Shown: in pieces, positions 6,549 to 15,991 of the stretch
How the letters are laid out: each line of letters opens with the position of its first letter
Numbering within the stretch: position 1 is the first letter of the stretch
Source: CAZFLD01 sp964519835
GTDB lineage: Bacteria > Spirochaetota > Spirochaetia > DSM-27196 > CAZFLD01
Direction: 5' to 3'
NCBI GenBank assembly: GCA_964519835.1
Contig: CAZFLD010000052.1
Coordinates: 1-31,466, forward strand
DNA: 31,466 bases
The notes under the pieces: model-generated
Told to the model about the DNA's origin: nothing
Database searches by the model: none
What the model saw: only the letters and a program-made list of their open reading frames with translations
Program-made: the position numbers and the translations under genes

Positions 6549-9500
6549 GTGCTTGCTAAGCGTCCGCTCCTCCTCCTGCCCCTCTTGCTTTTCACCGCGT
6601 CGCTCTCCGCGCAGGAGATAAGCTCTGATTTGCTATACACGCTCTCCACCGACGTTCCAGTCTACGAAGTGGAGTTCTCGCCCTACGGAAATTTCCTGGC
6701 CGTGGCTGATTACGACGGAGGCCTCCACGTCTTCAATCGGGACTTCGAAAAGCTGTGGTACCGACCGGGGCCGGACTACACAACAAACAATCCACAGGCG
6801 CTCTCGTGGTTGTCGGTCGTTCGTTTCTCCACCGACGAAGAACAAATCCTGGTGAGCAACTTTGGAGGAAGCGGTTCGCTAGGGGTTCTTCACACAAGGA
6901 CCGGAGAGGTCGTGAGTCGTGTCTCCGCGCGGCGATTTTTGTTCAGTGGCCTGGATGTCCGTGCGCACGACGGCGTTGTGGCGACCGGTGTCGAGAACGA
7001 GCTGGCATTGTGGCGTTGGACCGGCAACGAGTTGGAAGAGATCGACAGGATACCTGTGGAGCGGCCGGACGGCCGCTCCGGAAACATCTACATCCAACAC
7101 CTACTTTTTTCTTCCGACGGAACGCGCCTGTATGCGGCGGGATTAGGTTCGATCCTGGCCTTCGACGTCTCCGCGGACCGCCTGGTTTACTTGGACTACG
7201 CCCAACCGGACGACCACGACGACTTTCCCGGCTACCACAACCAGATGGCAATCTCCGAGGATGGTCGGACGCTCCTGGCCACAAACGACAACAACGGTGC
7301 AGACGTTTGGCGGATCGACGGAGACGAGTTCGTACGCCTCGATGCTGTCGGACGTCGCGACGCCCACGGCGTTGAGATTCGGGGAAACGAAGGGCCTGTT
7401 TTTACCATCAGCCGTGAGTCGATCGGCGTATATACGTGGCATGGGAACGGCTACGAGCTCCAAAGAACGTTTTTACCGGGACGCAGGTATCTGGACTTCG
7501 ACATTTCGCCCGACGGACGGTACTTGGCCGCGGGGACGCCGCTCTTCGCAGCCGGAAGCCCCGACTGGACACGAGCGCAGCCCTTCTTGCCGGTATGGCA
7601 ATTGAGCGGTGTGCAGGCTACCGCCGAAGGAGCGGTGGCCTCGGCCGTAGGAGGTCGGCTTTCTTCGCTGCAGAAGCGTCTTTTGGCGGGCGCCGCCTCG
7701 CGCGAGCTGTGGGAGTCCGTTGATCCGGCTCTACGGGAGCCGCAGGATATGTTCGAGACGGCCGAGGAGTTTGCGGAGAGACAACGCAGATTGTCGTCCG
7801 CCGTTGCTCGCGCCATCTACTCTTTGACGGAGGCGTCTTTCGCCGCCGAAGTGGTTGGCGAGAATCGGCTCGAGGCAACTATGACGGTGGCACCGAGCGA
7901 CCGCGGCGCCTACGACATCGATACGGAGACCTACGTTCTCCCGGTGTTTGGCGTCGATGCGCGCATCCAACTCGGGCGGGACGCCGCACGCGACCTCTAT
8001 CACAATTGGGGTGATGCGCGGATTCGCTTTCGCCGTGCGCGCACTACGGCCGGATATCTCTACCACGGCTACATGCTGGAACACCCCACCGACGGGACGC
8101 TCTATCCGGTAACGCTGGAAGAGGATCCTTTTACCGGAGATCGGATCGATCCGGTAGCTTCCCGACGACCAATGAGTCGTGTTGGCGAAGACCTTGTGCT
8201 GGAGGAGCTCTCCATCGAGGGAGTGTTCCCGACTCTGTACCGACACTACGCCGACAATCCTTTGGGCTCCGTGCGAGTGGTAAACGCCGGGAGGCGGTCG
8301 GTCGACGACGTTCGAGTCGGCCTGGAAATCCCACCGTTTGGCTCGGGTCCGCGGTACTCCGAGCTGGAGGAGACTCTTGCCATCGGTGAATCGCGAGTCC
8401 TCGACCTCTTTGCGCTCTTTGGTCCCGAGTTGCTTCAGTTGGATCAAACAGAGACCCGCGACGCCAGGTTGCTGGTTTCATACCGCGCGGGTGGAGAGCG
8501 ATACTCCGAGGAGCTCACGGTGCCGGCGACCGTCATGTACCGCAACGCAATTCGCTGGAGCGACGACCGTAAGGTTGCATCTTTTATGCCGGTGACGGGG
8601 CGCACAACCATTGATTTCGCCGCGTCCGTGGCGGCCCTCGTGGATGACCCCGCAAGCCGCGCGCTGCCGAGGGCACTCTTGCAATCCATGCGGATGTTTG
8701 AAGCCCTCCGTGCCTTGGGACTGCGGTATGTGGTAGATCCCCGCTCCGCCTACGAGGAGCTGTCGGCAGACGGTTACGCCCTCGACTACCTCCGCTTTCC
8801 GGCGGAGACCTTGGCCCTCGGCGCCGGTGACTGTGACGACTTGTCCGTCCTCTACAACACACTCTTGGAGTCAATCGGCATCAATACCGCTTTTATCACT
8901 ACGCCCGGCCACATCTTCGCAGCCTTTGACCTCGGCATCGAACAGGAACAGGCGCTTCGATACATGCCAAGTCCCGAGGAGCTTATCATTCGCGACGGCA
9001 TAGTCTGGGTGCCCGTGGAAACAACTCTCATAGATGCCGGTTTCTCCGCGGCGTGGCGCCGTGGCGCCCTGCAGTGGCGGGAGGCACATCGCCACGGGAC
9101 GGCCGGCTTTTTTACGACCCAAGAGGCTAAACGCCTGTACGAGGCCGCTCCGGTACCCGACGTGCCGTCCGCGCCGGCGGTGCCTGCCCGGTCAACGGTA
9201 GACGCCTTTAACAATGCCTTCGACCGTTTCCGCCTCGAGGCGCGCCAAGCCGGCGAGGAAGAGCTGGTAGCTCGGATTCAGCGGAATCCGAATCCGCGTG
9301 ACCTCACCCGCCTCGGGATTCTCTATGCCCGGTACAACTACCTGGATGAGGCTCAAGAGCAATTCGAGCGTGCGTTCGAGTTTGTGAACAACGACGAGGA
9401 CGGCCACCTGCCGGCGGTGCTTAATCTCGCCAACCTGCTCACGCTCCGCGGCCGCCTCGACGAAGCCCTCGGTCACCTGCGACGCGCGGACAGCAAGTGG

Positions 9501-9737
9501 CCACGACACCCGCGGGTGAAGCTCGGTCTGGCGGCCACTTACCTCGAGCGGGGCAACCGACGTTCCGCCGAGCAGGCATTCGCGGATCTTGCCGAAATTG
9601 ACCCCGACCTTGCGCAGCGGTTCCCGCTCTTCGGGGCGCCTACAGTCGTCGATCCCGGTTCCGAAAGTGGGACCGCCCGGGCATCCGGAGAGGATTCAGT
9701 CCGTGAGTATTTGCTCGATGGATGGGTGGTAGAGTAA
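6549..9737 (+). CDS. Exported beta-propeller/transglutaminase-like/TPR protein
   Basis: A 1062-residue protein that starts at GTG 6549, seven bases after GGAGG, with a signal peptide at about residues 1-21. Residues about 30-350 form a WD40-like or YVTN-type propeller. Repeated phrases are VEFSPYGNFLAVADYDGGLHV, LLFSSDGTRLYAAG, MAISEDGRTLLAT and FDISPDGRYLAAG. A middle beta-rich part follows. A transglutaminase-like core around residues 720-830 has the nucleophile C762 in GDCDDLS and H788 in PGHIFAAFD. The third residue is probably in VPVETTLID, where Glu replaces the common Asp. The C-terminal 120 residues hold about three TPR-like helical repeats. It lies 77 bases before a second transglutaminase-like gene, probably in one operon. 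It may cleave or remodel periplasmic protein or peptide bonds; the substrate is unknown. Confidence 0.8.
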   Translation: MLAKRPLLLLPLLLFTASLSAQEISSDLLYTLSTDVPVYEVEFSPYGNFLAVADYDGGLHVFNRDFEKLWYRPGPDYTTNNPQALSWLSVVRFSTDEEQILVSNFGGSGSLGVLHTRTGEVVSRVSARRFLFSGLDVRAHDGVVATGVENELALWRWTGNELEEIDRIPVERPDGRSGNIYIQHLLFSSDGTRLYAAGLGSILAFDVSADRLVYLDYAQPDDHDDFPGYHNQMAISEDGRTLLATNDNNGADVWRIDGDEFVRLDAVGRRDAHGVEIRGNEGPVFTISRESIGVYTWHGNGYELQRTFLPGRRYLDFDISPDGRYLAAGTPLFAAGSPDWTRAQPFLPVWQLSGVQATAEGAVASAVGGRLSSLQKRLLAGAASRELWESVDPALREPQDMFETAEEFAERQRRLSSAVARAIYSLTEASFAAEVVGENRLEATMTVAPSDRGAYDIDTETYVLPVFGVDARIQLGRDAARDLYHNWGDARIRFRRARTTAGYLYHGYMLEHPTDGTLYPVTLEEDPFTGDRIDPVASRRPMSRVGEDLVLEELSIEGVFPTLYRHYADNPLGSVRVVNAGRRSVDDVRVGLEIPPFGSGPRYSELEETLAIGESRVLDLFALFGPELLQLDQTETRDARLLVSYRAGGERYSEELTVPATVMYRNAIRWSDDRKVASFMPVTGRTTIDFAASVAALVDDPASRALPRALLQSMRMFEALRALGLRYVVDPRSAYEELSADGYALDYLRFPAETLALGAGDCDDLSVLYNTLLESIGINTAFITTPGHIFAAFDLGIEQEQALRYMPSPEELIIRDGIVWVPVETTLIDAGFSAAWRRGALQWREAHRHGTAGFFTTQEAKRLYEAAPVPDVPSAPAVPARSTVDAFNNAFDRFRLEARQAGEEELVARIQRNPNPRDLTRLGILYARYNYLDEAQEQFERAFEFVNNDEDGHLPAVLNLANLLTLRGRLDEALGHLRRADSKWPRHPRVKLGLAATYLERGNRRSAEQAFADLAEIDPDLAQRFPLFGAPTVVDPGSESGTARASGEDSVREYLLDGWVVE

Positions 9738-9814
9738 TAGCGGCTATCTGGCCGACTCGGCGGCGCCGACAAACCACGCCTGTGCCGGTGGTGTTTGCGA
9801 CCTGGAGGTTTGAT

Positions 9815-11785
9815 GTGCCCGGAAAACCATCGGTGAGAGTCCTGAGTAGGTGGTGCACGCCGTCGCCCCCGGACAGTAAACGCGACGGATGCCGTCACAA
9901 ATACTTGGCTCTTGTGGTTGTTGTGGGTGCCGTGACGATATTACTTGTCGGCTGCCCCAACTCCCCGGGGGGCATGCACACCGTGGCCGACATCGGTACC
10001 CTGGACGCAACGGAGTTCCAGTACAGCTTGTCGGCCACCGGAACGCTGACCGGTCACACCGGCGGCACGCCGTTTATCGCCATGCCGTCGTCCGCCTCCT
10101 GCGGTCCCGACGGCGAAAGGTTGGAGATAAACGTATTCTTCGACACGGTACATGCCGGGGTGCAGCTGCACTTGGATTACAATCGCGATAACGGCAATTG
10201 GCGCTCTAGCGCCCAGGACGGTAGCGAGCGGTTCTGGTTCACCTACTATCCCTCTAGTGATCGACTGATCCGCCAGCGCTCCGGCAGTTCGGCTGTAACC
10301 AACGATCCCGGCTACAGCCTGCGCGTGACGACCGAAGCAGACCGGCCGTGGGTTATCACGAGCCTGAGCCTCGACTTTGAACGGGGACTGACGATGGCGC
10401 CGGCAAGTGAGAGCGTGGCGTTCGAGCCGATCACTTTTGACGGCGGCTCGTTGCGAGTGGAGTTTGCTGAGCGGGGCTACATATTGACGGATCATTTCAG
10501 CGCATACTCTCCGCGCGAGCTGCGATTCTACGACACATCGGCTGCGCTTTTGGCCCTCGACCCGGCGGTCGAGGCCGCCGCACTCGATGATCCGGAACGG
10601 CACCTGGCATCGCTCGCCGAAGCGCTTACCGCCGACACCGACGATCCGGGGCTAAAGCTCCGTTTGATTCACGACTGGGTGGTCTCGTCGATCTATTACG
10701 ATATGTACGCCCTCGCGGGAAAGAGAGTTGCGGCGGAGGGTCCTTTTGAAGTGATCCGTCGTGGTGCGGCTGTGTGCGAGGGACTCTCGCGGCTTATTGA
10801 CTACATGTGCGCTACGGTGGGTGTATATCCAAGGATGGTTACGGGGCGCACACCCGGCCAGGGCACCGGATTCGGGCATGCTTGGAATGTCGTCAGCGTA
10901 AACGGGGAGGTGCTGTTTTTTGATCCGACCTTTGCCAACCGAAACTTCTGGAACTACGACGGCACCCCCGTAGTCACCGAAGGGGGCATGCGTAGCAACT
11001 ACTTCCTCGTCGAGCCCGAGGCTTGGATCGCGTCCCATGCGCCAACTAAAGAGCTATACCAGTTTCTGGATACGCCTGTAAGCCCGGCGGAGTTTGAAGC
11101 CGGTAGTTTGCATCGCACTCTTGTCTCCGCGTACTACGACAATCTGCACCACCTCGGCATCACGCTGCCCGGAGGCCCACCGGCCGACCGGATCTCAGTT
11201 GGCGATGAGCCCGCCATGTTGGTGTTTGATCACCCGGACGGCACGGAGATCAGCGGCTTTCTGCGTAGCGTGGCCGACCTCGACGCCGACTTGTCGGAGA
11301 ACTTGGAATGCCAGGCCTTTATCCGGACCGGGCAGTCCACCACCATTTTTCTTCATCCCGCTGAACCCGGAGACTACTGGTACTACCTAAAGGCGAGGGG
11401 CTCCGGAACTTCCGAGGCGGAGCCGGTGTATGTAGCCATCTTGTATCTGACGAGCACCGGCGCTCCCACAGCCCACCCGTTTCCGGAACAGTTCCAACAG
11501 CGCTACCGCGATCAGAGAGTGGTGTTGGAGTCCCCCCTCGCCGGCGATCTCAAACGCGGCACGTCCTACACCTTCCGATTCACCGCCTCGGATTTGGCTT
11601 CGGCCACGCTCTACCCGTACACGGCCGACGGTCCCGACTTTTCCGGGGCTCGAAGCTTCTCCAATACCGGCGACACCTGGCAATTGAACTACACCGTTCC
11701 GACGGCCACCGACTACCTGTACTACCACGTCTCCACCAACGAGGGTTCAGGCAGCTCACCGGTCCTCCGCTACTACCTCGAGTAG
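9815..11785 (+). CDS. Lipoprotein with transglutaminase-like cysteine protease fold
   Basis: From the GTG at 9815, supported by GGAGG six bases upstream, the protein has 656 residues. A basic N-terminal region leads into a hydrophobic stretch ending in the lipobox L-V-G-C47. An in-frame ATG at 9722 overlaps the preceding gene and has no ribosome site. The N-terminal half is beta-rich. The transglutaminase-like core carries the complete triad: C321 in AAVCEGLSRLIDY, H355 in GHAWNVVSV and D370 in FFDPTFA. The C-terminal 200 residues look like two beta-sandwich modules. The upstream neighbour shares the same catalytic fold, which suggests joint action at the cell envelope. Such domains in bacteria are mostly peptidases or peptide ligases. 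Confidence 0.82.
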   Translation: MPGKPSVRVLSRWCTPSPPDSKRDGCRHKYLALVVVVGAVTILLVGCPNSPGGMHTVADIGTLDATEFQYSLSATGTLTGHTGGTPFIAMPSSASCGPDGERLEINVFFDTVHAGVQLHLDYNRDNGNWRSSAQDGSERFWFTYYPSSDRLIRQRSGSSAVTNDPGYSLRVTTEADRPWVITSLSLDFERGLTMAPASESVAFEPITFDGGSLRVEFAERGYILTDHFSAYSPRELRFYDTSAALLALDPAVEAAALDDPERHLASLAEALTADTDDPGLKLRLIHDWVVSSIYYDMYALAGKRVAAEGPFEVIRRGAAVCEGLSRLIDYMCATVGVYPRMVTGRTPGQGTGFGHAWNVVSVNGEVLFFDPTFANRNFWNYDGTPVVTEGGMRSNYFLVEPEAWIASHAPTKELYQFLDTPVSPAEFEAGSLHRTLVSAYYDNLHHLGITLPGGPPADRISVGDEPAMLVFDHPDGTEISGFLRSVADLDADLSENLECQAFIRTGQSTTIFLHPAEPGDYWYYLKARGSGTSEAEPVYVAILYLTSTGAPTAHPFPEQFQQRYRDQRVVLESPLAGDLKRGTSYTFRFTASDLASATLYPYTADGPDFSGARSFSNTGDTWQLNYTVPTATDYLYYHVSTNEGSGSSPVLRYYLE

Positions 11786-11817
11786 GGAGCGCAATCGGCC
11801 TGGTGCAAGGGTGACGG

Positions 11818-11858
11818 GCCCGACCCGAGTTTTTATTGCCGGACCGGGCGTTTTGTTT
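11818..11858 (+). terminator. Probable intrinsic terminator after the transglutaminase gene pair
   Basis: The arms GCCCG-AC-CCG and CGG-AC-CGGGC pair around a 12-base loop with a two-base internal mismatch. GTTTTGTTT follows directly. It lies about 30 bases after the stop codon. Confidence 0.55.
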
Positions 11859-12005
11859 GGCGACGGTGCGTAGTTACATCACCTACTTGTTTTTTTGTTC
11901 TGTTGGTACCGACAACACCCAGTTATGATGGTTACAAGCATCCTGCACGGCACGAAGTTATGGGATTGAGCTAAGCACAAAACCAGTGTTCCGGACAGTG
12001 ATCTC

Positions 12006-12032
12006 CGGCGTTTCGAGACGCAGGAAACGCCG
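12006..12032 (+). other. Perfect 9-bp leader hairpin before the modular lipoprotein gene
   Basis: CGGCGTTTC (12006-12014) and GAAACGCCG (12024-12032) enclose a nine-base loop, 39 bases before the ATG at 12072. There is no U-tract, so it may be a leader structure or a protein-binding site. The rest of the 286-base gap holds only the upstream terminator and no clear promoter. Confidence 0.35.
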
Positions 12033-12071
12033 TCGCGGGTAAACGCAAACACACGTGCAATCGGGGGCCAC

Positions 12072-13835
12072 ATGATAGCGGGAATTAAAAAGCGTATCCG
12101 AGCTGCAGCGGAGTTTTCACGGGCTATAATCCTGCTTCTGGGCCTCCTCGCGGTGGGTTTTTTGCTTGCCGGGTGCGATCTATTCGCAAATTCGAATCGG
12201 GGAGGCATAAGCCCTCCAACCTTCTCACACACTACGGGTACGTTTCGCATCCTTCAGAACGTCCGGATCGATTCCGACAACAATCTGCTTGTTCGTTACA
12301 CAACCAACGGATCCGATCCAGGTCCAAACAACGGCACACTCTACAAAAATCCGATACGCATAGATTCAACTACAACAGTCAAGGCGGTTGCCTACACGGA
12401 AAATGGTGCGTCGGAGATCACATCTGTAACTCTTACCCTCGATCCGCCGTATCTGACACACTCTTACAGTGGCGACACCAGCGCTTCCTCGTACTCCTTA
12501 CAGGGCGGGACGATACTTATCGAAGACGGCAAGCTCAAGATGATCGGAGACGGTACTGCACCGGCGTGTAGCGCTCTTTATGATGATAAAACCTTCGGGG
12601 ACTTCACCGTGTCTGTAGACATACAAGCCGGCTCGGGTGCGTCTTATCAGCGGGGTCTCCTCTTGAGGCACGGGACCGCCGGAGCTTACAAGGTGTTCGT
12701 GGAACCGGAGCTGGGCAGTGTCGGCATGGCGAAGATCGACTTCACTCATTCCCCTCCGCTCTCTATGGACCTATTCAGGGAAATATCTCAGCACGTTCAC
12801 CGAGGTCAATACGACTTGAACAATATTGCGGTCGTGTCCCAGGATGACGAATTCAAAATCCACATCAACGGAAAGCTTGTCAAGACCATTTCCGACGCGA
12901 TATACGCCGAGGGAAACATCGGTTTGGTCATGGACGACTTTACGCACAACAATAGTGCGAGCTTTGACAATCTGCGCGTTTGGATAACGCCGAATGTTCG
13001 AGAGAAGGTACAGGCTCCGGTCTTTGCTCCGGATCCTGGAAGCTACTCCTCGGCCCAAAGTGTCGTCATCTCGACACAAACACTTGGAGCGTCAATTCGC
13101 TACACGACAAACGGCACCACGCCGACCCAGTCCGCCGGAGTCTTGTATGACGGCAACCCCGTCGCCATATCCGCATCGAGCACGCTAAAGGCGGTAGCCT
13201 ACAAACACGACATGATCGACTCAGACGTTACTTCCGGTCTCTACACCATTGCAGGTGGCCCGGCGATAGTCGGCGTTGTTGTGTTCGAGGATGACTTTCA
13301 GAGAACCGACCTCGGTACTGGGTGGACAATCACGAACTGTTGCGCTGGAATCGAGAGTGCAAGCTACATGTACCACGATGGGCGGTACGCCGGGGGCGCC
13401 ATAGCAGCGGAAAATACCAGCTACGTCAATCGGATCGACGCAGTCGAGCTCGACTTCAGGATCGATGAGTATCTAAACTCCGAAAACCGCGATGCACGAA
13501 TCTTTCTACGGCAGTCCGATAACACCGTCTTGGTCGATCTTCGGTATGGCCAAGCCGCGGGCTACATGAGGTACTTTGATGGAACGGCTTTGCGGGACTT
13601 TTCGGAGCCAATCACCGGCTTGGACGAGGACGTGTGGTACCATCTGACGGTACTCGTGGACTACACCGCAGCCGAGTTTTCCGTCTATCTCGACGACGTA
13701 TCGTACGGTATCGGTTCCTTTCGCAACAGTGGAACTGAGACCGGCTCGGTCTTTTTGCACTCTCCCATATACGAGCATCCTGGACGCATCAACTACGACA
13801 ACGTTGTACTCTACTCAAACTCCGTGCCGGAGTAG
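12072..13835 (+). CDS. Lipoprotein with chitobiase C-terminal-like and laminin-G-like modules
   Basis: A 587-residue exported lipoprotein with lipobox L-L-A-G-C35 after a hydrophobic helix. Two modules of the chitobiase C-terminal type (CHB_HEX_C) are seen at about residues 45-115 and 315-395. They are recognised by VRYTTNGSDPGPNNGTLY with STTVKAVAYTENG, and by IRYTTNGTTPTQSAGVLYDG with SSTLKAVAYKHD. Each is followed by a jelly-roll module of the laminin-G/DUF1080 kind. These contain SFDNLRVW and INYDNVVLY, and DDEFKIHINGKLVKTI in the first. The order is therefore A-B-A-B, an internal duplication. Such modules bind polysaccharides or proteins outside the cell. No catalytic residues are evident, so a surface binding role is likeliest. 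The ribosome site before the ATG is weak. Confidence 0.78.
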   Translation: MIAGIKKRIRAAAEFSRAIILLLGLLAVGFLLAGCDLFANSNRGGISPPTFSHTTGTFRILQNVRIDSDNNLLVRYTTNGSDPGPNNGTLYKNPIRIDSTTTVKAVAYTENGASEITSVTLTLDPPYLTHSYSGDTSASSYSLQGGTILIEDGKLKMIGDGTAPACSALYDDKTFGDFTVSVDIQAGSGASYQRGLLLRHGTAGAYKVFVEPELGSVGMAKIDFTHSPPLSMDLFREISQHVHRGQYDLNNIAVVSQDDEFKIHINGKLVKTISDAIYAEGNIGLVMDDFTHNNSASFDNLRVWITPNVREKVQAPVFAPDPGSYSSAQSVVISTQTLGASIRYTTNGTTPTQSAGVLYDGNPVAISASSTLKAVAYKHDMIDSDVTSGLYTIAGGPAIVGVVVFEDDFQRTDLGTGWTITNCCAGIESASYMYHDGRYAGGAIAAENTSYVNRIDAVELDFRIDEYLNSENRDARIFLRQSDNTVLVDLRYGQAAGYMRYFDGTALRDFSEPITGLDEDVWYHLTVLVDYTAAEFSVYLDDVSYGIGSFRNSGTETGSVFLHSPIYEHPGRINYDNVVLYSNSVPE

Positions 13836-13914
13836 CCCGAGCCTCATACCGGCAAGGAGAGGACGATCTCGATCGTGTGAAGGAGAGCCGGCGCGTCTAG
13901 AGTCTGCCCGGCGG

Positions 13915-13943
13915 TTGCTCGAGTGGCCGCCCTTGTGTAGCAT
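13915..13943 (+). promoter_or_regulatory. Candidate promoter of the YjbQ-family gene
   Basis: TTGCTC (13915-13920) and TAGCAT (13938-13943) are 17 bases apart. The -10 box ends five bases before the ATG at 13949, so transcription would begin at or next to the start codon, giving a leaderless message. Confidence 0.4.
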
Positions 13944-13948
13944 TTCCC

Positions 13949-14356
13949 ATGATCCATTCGAGTGAAATAGAAGTCCGTACGTCCGAGCACGGCGAGCTCG
14001 TCGACATCACCGGGCGTATCAAAGACGCCGTCTCCCAAGCGGGCGCCGGGAACGGCGCCGTTACCGTCTACGTGCCCCACACCACCGCCGGCGTGACCAT
14101 CAACGAGAACGCAGACCCAACGGTCAAGCACGACATCCTGGCGCAACTCGACTCGATGGTGCCGTGGCGTCAGTCGTTCTATCGTCATGGCGAGGGGAAC
14201 AGCGCCGCCCATGTCAAGGCCTCGATGATGGGCTCGAGTGTTACCATCCCGTTGCGCGACGGGCGGCCGGCGCTCGGCACTTGGCAGGGCATCTACCTGG
14301 CGGAGTTCGACGGCCCGCGTGCCCGTCGTGCGATTGTGACCGTCATCGCGGACTAA
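13949..14356 (+). CDS. yjbQ: YjbQ/UPF0047 family protein
   Basis: A 135-residue cytoplasmic protein with every hallmark of the UPF0047/YjbQ family and its usual length. These are VPHTTAGVTINENADPTV near residues 42-59, the H-G-E-G-N-S-A-A-H-V-K histidine cluster near 80-91 and GTWQGIYLAEFDGPR near 110-124. The conserved histidines form the active pocket. E. coli YjbQ has weak thiamine-phosphate synthase activity, but the true cellular role of the family is not settled. The ATG has no Shine-Dalgarno, and the proposed promoter would start transcription at the start codon. It is a single gene that converges on the HPr-domain gene. Confidence 0.9.
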   Translation: MIHSSEIEVRTSEHGELVDITGRIKDAVSQAGAGNGAVTVYVPHTTAGVTINENADPTVKHDILAQLDSMVPWRQSFYRHGEGNSAAHVKASMMGSSVTIPLRDGRPALGTWQGIYLAEFDGPRARRAIVTVIAD

Positions 14357-14384
14357 GAGCTTGCCCGACGACACTCACAAGCTC
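14357..14384. terminator. Possible bidirectional hairpin between convergent genes
   Basis: GAGCTTG (14357-14363) and CAAGCTC (14378-14384) form a 7-bp stem with a 14-base loop, starting directly after the yjbQ-type stop codon and 11 bases from the end of the opposing gene. No U-tract is present. Confidence 0.3.
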
Positions 14385-14395
14385 GCGCACACTCG

Positions 14396-15991
14396 CTAGC
14401 GGTGCAAGTACGACAACTGTTCCGGCAAGACGATGTTGTTCCCAATGCGGTCTTCTCCGTAGCCGTTGTCGGCAAGAACCTTGATGTCGCCGACGGCGCG
14501 GTTATCGCCGGAAAAGGTGACTGTGGTGTTACCCTGGATGTCCATCTTTGCCATTGACACGAGGTGGCGGATGAGCTCTACGGCAACCTCCGATAGAGTT
14601 GACTCGGGCGGTGCGTTGACATGTTCGATCTCGAAATCCGGTTCGTAGACGACGACTTTGCCGTCGTTCACCAAGCGCATGATAAGTAGCTGTAGTTTAT
14701 GGACCCGTTCCTCCGGATCGTGTGGGATCGCGACGTTGAGATCCTCGTCGCCTGCGAGCATGTCGGCCACTGCGCGTCGCTTGGCCGCCATAATCGCTTC
14801 GTTAGCGCGAAAGAGCTCGAGGGGTGTCCCCGCGTTGTACTCTTGGCCGTGTAACGTCATCGTCACGGTGCTCCCGTAGTGAGCAACAATACGGGCAATA
14901 AGGGTGGATGGTCGAACGTGGAAGCCACGATAGGTAGGGATGGGAACCTCGACCGTTGCCGGGACCGAGTAAGACCGAATCATCTGCCGACAGAGTTGAA
15001 CCGCCGAATCCAAGTACAGGCGCGAGAAGCGGAGCGGGTAGTCGAAGACAAGATGTAAGAGATTTTCCTTCTCCATCGGCAAGGGGAAATCATTCGCGCT
15101 CGTGCGCCGCAAGGAGCTCATGTGGCGCACGTAGTAGTGGACGAGGTTGGTCCCGATCTCCGCAAGGTGATAAATGATACTGATGTGGCCACGAAGAAAG
15201 GCCAGGTCCTTGTTCTGCCGCTCCACGTCGGACTCGAAAATGTAGGTATCGTACATCGACTGAAGATTGTGAAACATCGTCTCCACGATCCGAAGCGACT
15301 CTTCGTTTATCGGATCGGGCACCAGGTCGGCGCAGCGCGGACAATCGTATTCGGAAAGGACCCGCTGTACCTGAGGGTCTTCGGAGAGATTGAGAAACAA
15401 CGTTGCCAGGTGCACAACGGCCTCGCCAATCTGCTCAACATGCCGCACTTGCCGGTCGGCGGGAATCGCAAAGTGGAATTCGGGGTCCTGCCTCGGCACG
15501 TACGGAACCATGTCCTCCGCAACCACGGCGCACGCCTCCGCCTGCTCGAGAACACCATGACTGATGGAGACAAGCGCGTCCCGTAGGATCTCTATGGCTT
15601 TGCTGCTCGTGGCACGACATTCGGACTGCGCGGAAATCAGCTCGTAGTGCCCGAGCGAGCCACGGACGTGGCGAACAGCGTATGTCACGGTACTAAAAAG
15701 CTTGGCGGCGGCAATGGACTCGCGGAACGGAAACCAGAGCCGGCTGTGCTGAGCCCCGTGATGATCAAGGAGTTCCTGGAGCCGAAGCGCACTGCCGTGC
15801 AACCGATTTAGGAAGTCGCGGCATGGAAACTGGGGCCGCGCGTGAGAGCGCACGGCAAACTCGCAAAGGTGGAGCACCGGTGTCGCATAGTGCGTTACCT
15901 GTTCACAAAAGATGGTTTCGCGCTTGTGCTTTGTTCTCAGCGCCACGTCTTCGTAGAGTGTAGGACGCCCGACGCGAAGAATCAATATCAT
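14396..15991 (-). CDS. Large HPr-domain protein (possibly missing its N-terminus by frameshift)
   Basis: A 531-residue cytoplasmic protein. Residues about 345-420 form a domain like HPr of the phosphotransferase system. The motif is YRGFHVRPSTLIARI, where H358 corresponds to the phosphorylated histidine of HPr (G-L-H-A-R-P). The last 110 residues form another mixed alpha/beta region. The helical middle part (about 60-340) contains one C-x-x-C (CPRC) and is not recognised. The first residues, MILILRVGRPTLYEDVALR, look like the second half of an HPr-like domain rather than a true N-terminus. The ATG at 15991 lacks a ribosome site and overlaps the stop of a short frame whose product resembles the first half of such a domain. 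One missing base could have split the gene. A regulatory role in sugar metabolism is inferred. Confidence 0.7.
   Translation of the reverse strand: MILILRVGRPTLYEDVALRTKHKRETIFCEQVTHYATPVLHLCEFAVRSHARPQFPCRDFLNRLHGSALRLQELLDHHGAQHSRLWFPFRESIAAAKLFSTVTYAVRHVRGSLGHYELISAQSECRATSSKAIEILRDALVSISHGVLEQAEACAVVAEDMVPYVPRQDPEFHFAIPADRQVRHVEQIGEAVVHLATLFLNLSEDPQVQRVLSEYDCPRCADLVPDPINEESLRIVETMFHNLQSMYDTYIFESDVERQNKDLAFLRGHISIIYHLAEIGTNLVHYYVRHMSSLRRTSANDFPLPMEKENLLHLVFDYPLRFSRLYLDSAVQLCRQMIRSYSVPATVEVPIPTYRGFHVRPSTLIARIVAHYGSTVTMTLHGQEYNAGTPLELFRANEAIMAAKRRAVADMLAGDEDLNVAIPHDPEERVHKLQLLIMRLVNDGKVVVYEPDFEIEHVNAPPESTLSEVAVELIRHLVSMAKMDIQGNTTVTFSGDNRAVGDIKVLADNGYGEDRIGNNIVLPEQLSYLHR

Noticed and set aside
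9722..9814. Earlier in-frame ATG for the transglutaminase lipoprotein
   Set aside because: It overlaps the preceding gene, lacks a ribosome site and would put 31 extra residues before an already long signal region. GTG 9815 has GGAGG at good spacing.
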